Assembly: GCF_000961885.1 (NCBI RefSeq)
Contig: NZ_JZKH01000146.1
Span: forward strand, 1-12,803
Source: Streptomyces rubellomurinus
Lineage (GTDB): Bacteria; Actinomycetota; Actinomycetes; Streptomycetales; Streptomycetaceae
Direction of reading: 5' to 3'
DNA: 12,803 nucleotides
Shown here piece by piece: positions 11,887 through 12,803 of this stretch (position 1 is its first letter; each line of letters opens with the position of its first letter). Made by a program: the position numbers and the translations under genes. Below the pieces are notes generated by a model. The model was not told where the DNA came from. It did no database searches and saw only the letters and a list, made by a program, of their open reading frames with translations.

Positions 11887-12474
11887 ATGAGTCTGTCCAT
11901 CGCCGCCCTGACCTTCGGCGTCATCTTCCTGGCCGAACTGCCGGACAAGACCGCGCTGGCCAGCCTGGTGCTCGGCACCAAGTACCGGGCGAGCTACGTC
12001 TTCGCGGGCGTCGCCGCCGCGTTCCTGGTCCAGGTGGTCATCGCGCTCGCCGCCGGCCACCTGCTGTCGATGCTGCCGCACCGCTGGGTCTCCGGCGTCA
12101 CCGGCGCACTCTTCCTGATCGGCGCGGCGATGCTGCTGTTCCACGGCGGCGGGGACGACGAGGACGGGCACGCCGCCAAGGAGCCGTCCTCGAACAGCTT
12201 CTGGAAGGTTTCCGGGGCCAGCTTCGTGGTCGTCGCGATCGCCGAGTTCGGCGACCTGACCCAGATCATGACCGCCAACCTGGCCGCCAAGTACACCGAC
12301 CTGCTGGCAGTCGGCCTCGGCTCCTGGCTGGGGCTGTGCGCGGTCGGCGGGATCGCGATCGTGGGCGGGCAGAAGCTGCTCAAGGTCGTGCCGATGAAGT
12401 GGATCGTCCGGGTCGCGGCGGCGATCATGATCGTGCTCGCGGGCGTCAGCATCGTCGGGGCGATCACGGGCTGA
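11887..12474 (+). CDS. TMEM165/GDT1 (UPF0016) family cation exporter, probable Mn2+ exporter
   Basis: 195 residues with about six helices in two repeated halves. Each half carries the family motif E-x-G-D-(K/R)-(S/T) or a variant: ELPDKT at 17-22 and EFGDLT at 120-125. The acidic residues (Glu17, Asp20, Glu120, Asp123) are the expected metal site. Pro19 in place of Gly and Leu124 in place of Lys/Arg are departures from the plain motif. A charged loop (GGGDDEDGHAAKEP, 87-100) joins the halves. Family members, such as MneA of Vibrio cholerae, export Mn2+; eukaryotic homologues move Mn2+/Ca2+ for H+. ATG 11887 has GAGGA nine bases upstream. The yybP-ykoY riboswitch just upstream strongly supports manganese as substrate and inducer. 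Confidence 0.93.
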   Translation: MSLSIAALTFGVIFLAELPDKTALASLVLGTKYRASYVFAGVAAAFLVQVVIALAAGHLLSMLPHRWVSGVTGALFLIGAAMLLFHGGGDDEDGHAAKEPSSNSFWKVSGASFVVVAIAEFGDLTQIMTANLAAKYTDLLAVGLGSWLGLCAVGGIAIVGGQKLLKVVPMKWIVRVAAAIMIVLAGVSIVGAITG

Positions 12475-12491
12475 GGTTCTTCGGCTGCTCG

Positions 12492-12519
12492 GCGGCGCCT
12501 GCCGGTCGGCGGGCGCCGC
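12492..12519. terminator. Hairpin between convergent GDT1-family gene and peptidoglycan-binding gene
   Basis: GCGGCGCC (12492-12499) pairs with GGCGCCGC (12512-12519), extended inward by a G-U pair and GCC/GGC around the loop GGTC (12 pairs in all). It lies 17 bases after one stop and 18 bases before the other, so it fits a shared terminator. Confidence 0.78.
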
Positions 12520-12537
12520 TGTCGTGTCCGGGGCCGG

Positions 12538-12803
12538 TCAGCAGCCCGGGTCGGCGGAGAGGACGGCCTGGGTCTTGGGGCCGTACACGCCGTCCTCGCC
12601 CCGGATGTGGTTGTCGCGCTGGTAGCTGCGCAGCACCGTCCTGGTCCAGTCGTCGAAGGTGCCGGAGACGATCGACTGGTCGACGAAACCGCACTCGGCC
12701 ACGTACAGGCTCTGCTGCATGGCCTTGACGTCCGGGCCGGTCATGCCGAGCTGGAGCAGGCGCGGGGTCGGCGGCGGCGTCGGGGTGGGCGTCGGCGTGT
12801 GGG
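12538..12803 (-). CDS. C-terminal part of a secreted peptidoglycan-binding protein (5' partial)
   Basis: The frame is open to the window edge, so only about 87 residues are visible. It begins with a Thr/Pro linker (TPTPTPTPPPTP) and continues with a PG_binding_1-like domain: LLQLGMTGPDVKAMQQSL, a GTFDDWTRTVLRSYQRDN central helix region and EDGVYGPKTQAVL at the end, the characteristic G-x-D-V and G-x-x-G-x-x-T pattern of this fold. It ends ADPGC; Cys near AECG and the last Cys could form a disulfide, which supports an extracellular location. An internal ATG at 12742-12744 lies inside the domain and is not a credible start. The N-terminal domain (hydrolase, kinase or other) is outside the window. 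Confidence 0.8.
   Translation of the reverse strand, partial: HTPTPTPTPPPTPRLLQLGMTGPDVKAMQQSLYVAECGFVDQSIVSGTFDDWTRTVLRSYQRDNHIRGEDGVYGPKTQAVLSADPGC

Noticed and set aside
1..12803. Mobile element, prophage or biosynthetic gene cluster
   Set aside because: No transposase, integrase, att-like repeats, PKS/NRPS or phage genes were seen. Composition is uniform except for short regulatory islands.

Overview
The window is about 12.8 kb of very GC-rich DNA with strong G/C bias at third codon positions. It encodes a GH18 chitinase behind a DasR-type operator, a protein O-mannosyltransferase, LPXTG-type and lipid-anchored surface proteins, and an actinobacterial kynurenine operon. This points to a streptomycete (Streptomyces or Kitasatospora); the genus is inferred from gene content, not shown. 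It reads as chromosomal. I see no insertion sequence, phage gene, CRISPR array, tRNA or rRNA.

Layout, left to right. Bases 1-315 hold the C-terminal end of a Pro/Thr-rich, sortase-anchored surface protein (+). A strong hairpin separates it from a convergent two-gene operon on the minus strand, kynA (tryptophan 2,3-dioxygenase family) followed by kynU (kynureninase). A divergent Lrp/AsnC regulator lies beside it and is a natural candidate for its controller. Next on the plus strand are a DoxX-family membrane protein and a small lipoprotein with a probable FxLYD domain. A 325-base non-coding stretch then carries a near-consensus DasR operator, a candidate promoter and a two-tier stem-loop, and leads into a secreted chitinase (signal peptide, GH18, Thr/Pro linker, chitin-binding module).

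A perfect 42-base palindrome separates the chitinase from a convergent MarR regulator (-). That regulator is divergent from a 12-helix MFS exporter (+). Their spacer is an AT-rich island of degenerate 15-base repeats overlapping a good promoter. After the exporter's terminator comes a protein O-mannosyltransferase (pmt), overlapped by one base by a fetB-like permease gene with no ATPase partner in the window. Eleven bases after the fetB stop begins a yybP-ykoY (manganese) riboswitch, which leads a TMEM165/GDT1-family cation exporter. At the right edge, convergent, is the C-terminus of a secreted peptidoglycan-binding protein, cut by the window end.

How the genes may work together. kynA/kynU with the Lrp-type regulator form a tryptophan-degradation unit leading to anthranilate, but no formamidase gene is present. 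The chitinase is probably repressed by DasR and induced through N-acetylglucosamine metabolism. marR and the exporter form a typical ligand-responsive efflux pair. The fetB-like gene, the Mn2+ riboswitch and the GDT1 exporter suggest a metal-efflux patch. Pmt could O-mannosylate secreted proteins with Thr/Pro linkers, three of which lie in this window. No wholly new system is evident. The most noteworthy items are the altered active site of KynA, the repeat array in the marR/MFS spacer, and the riboswitch module abutting fetB.
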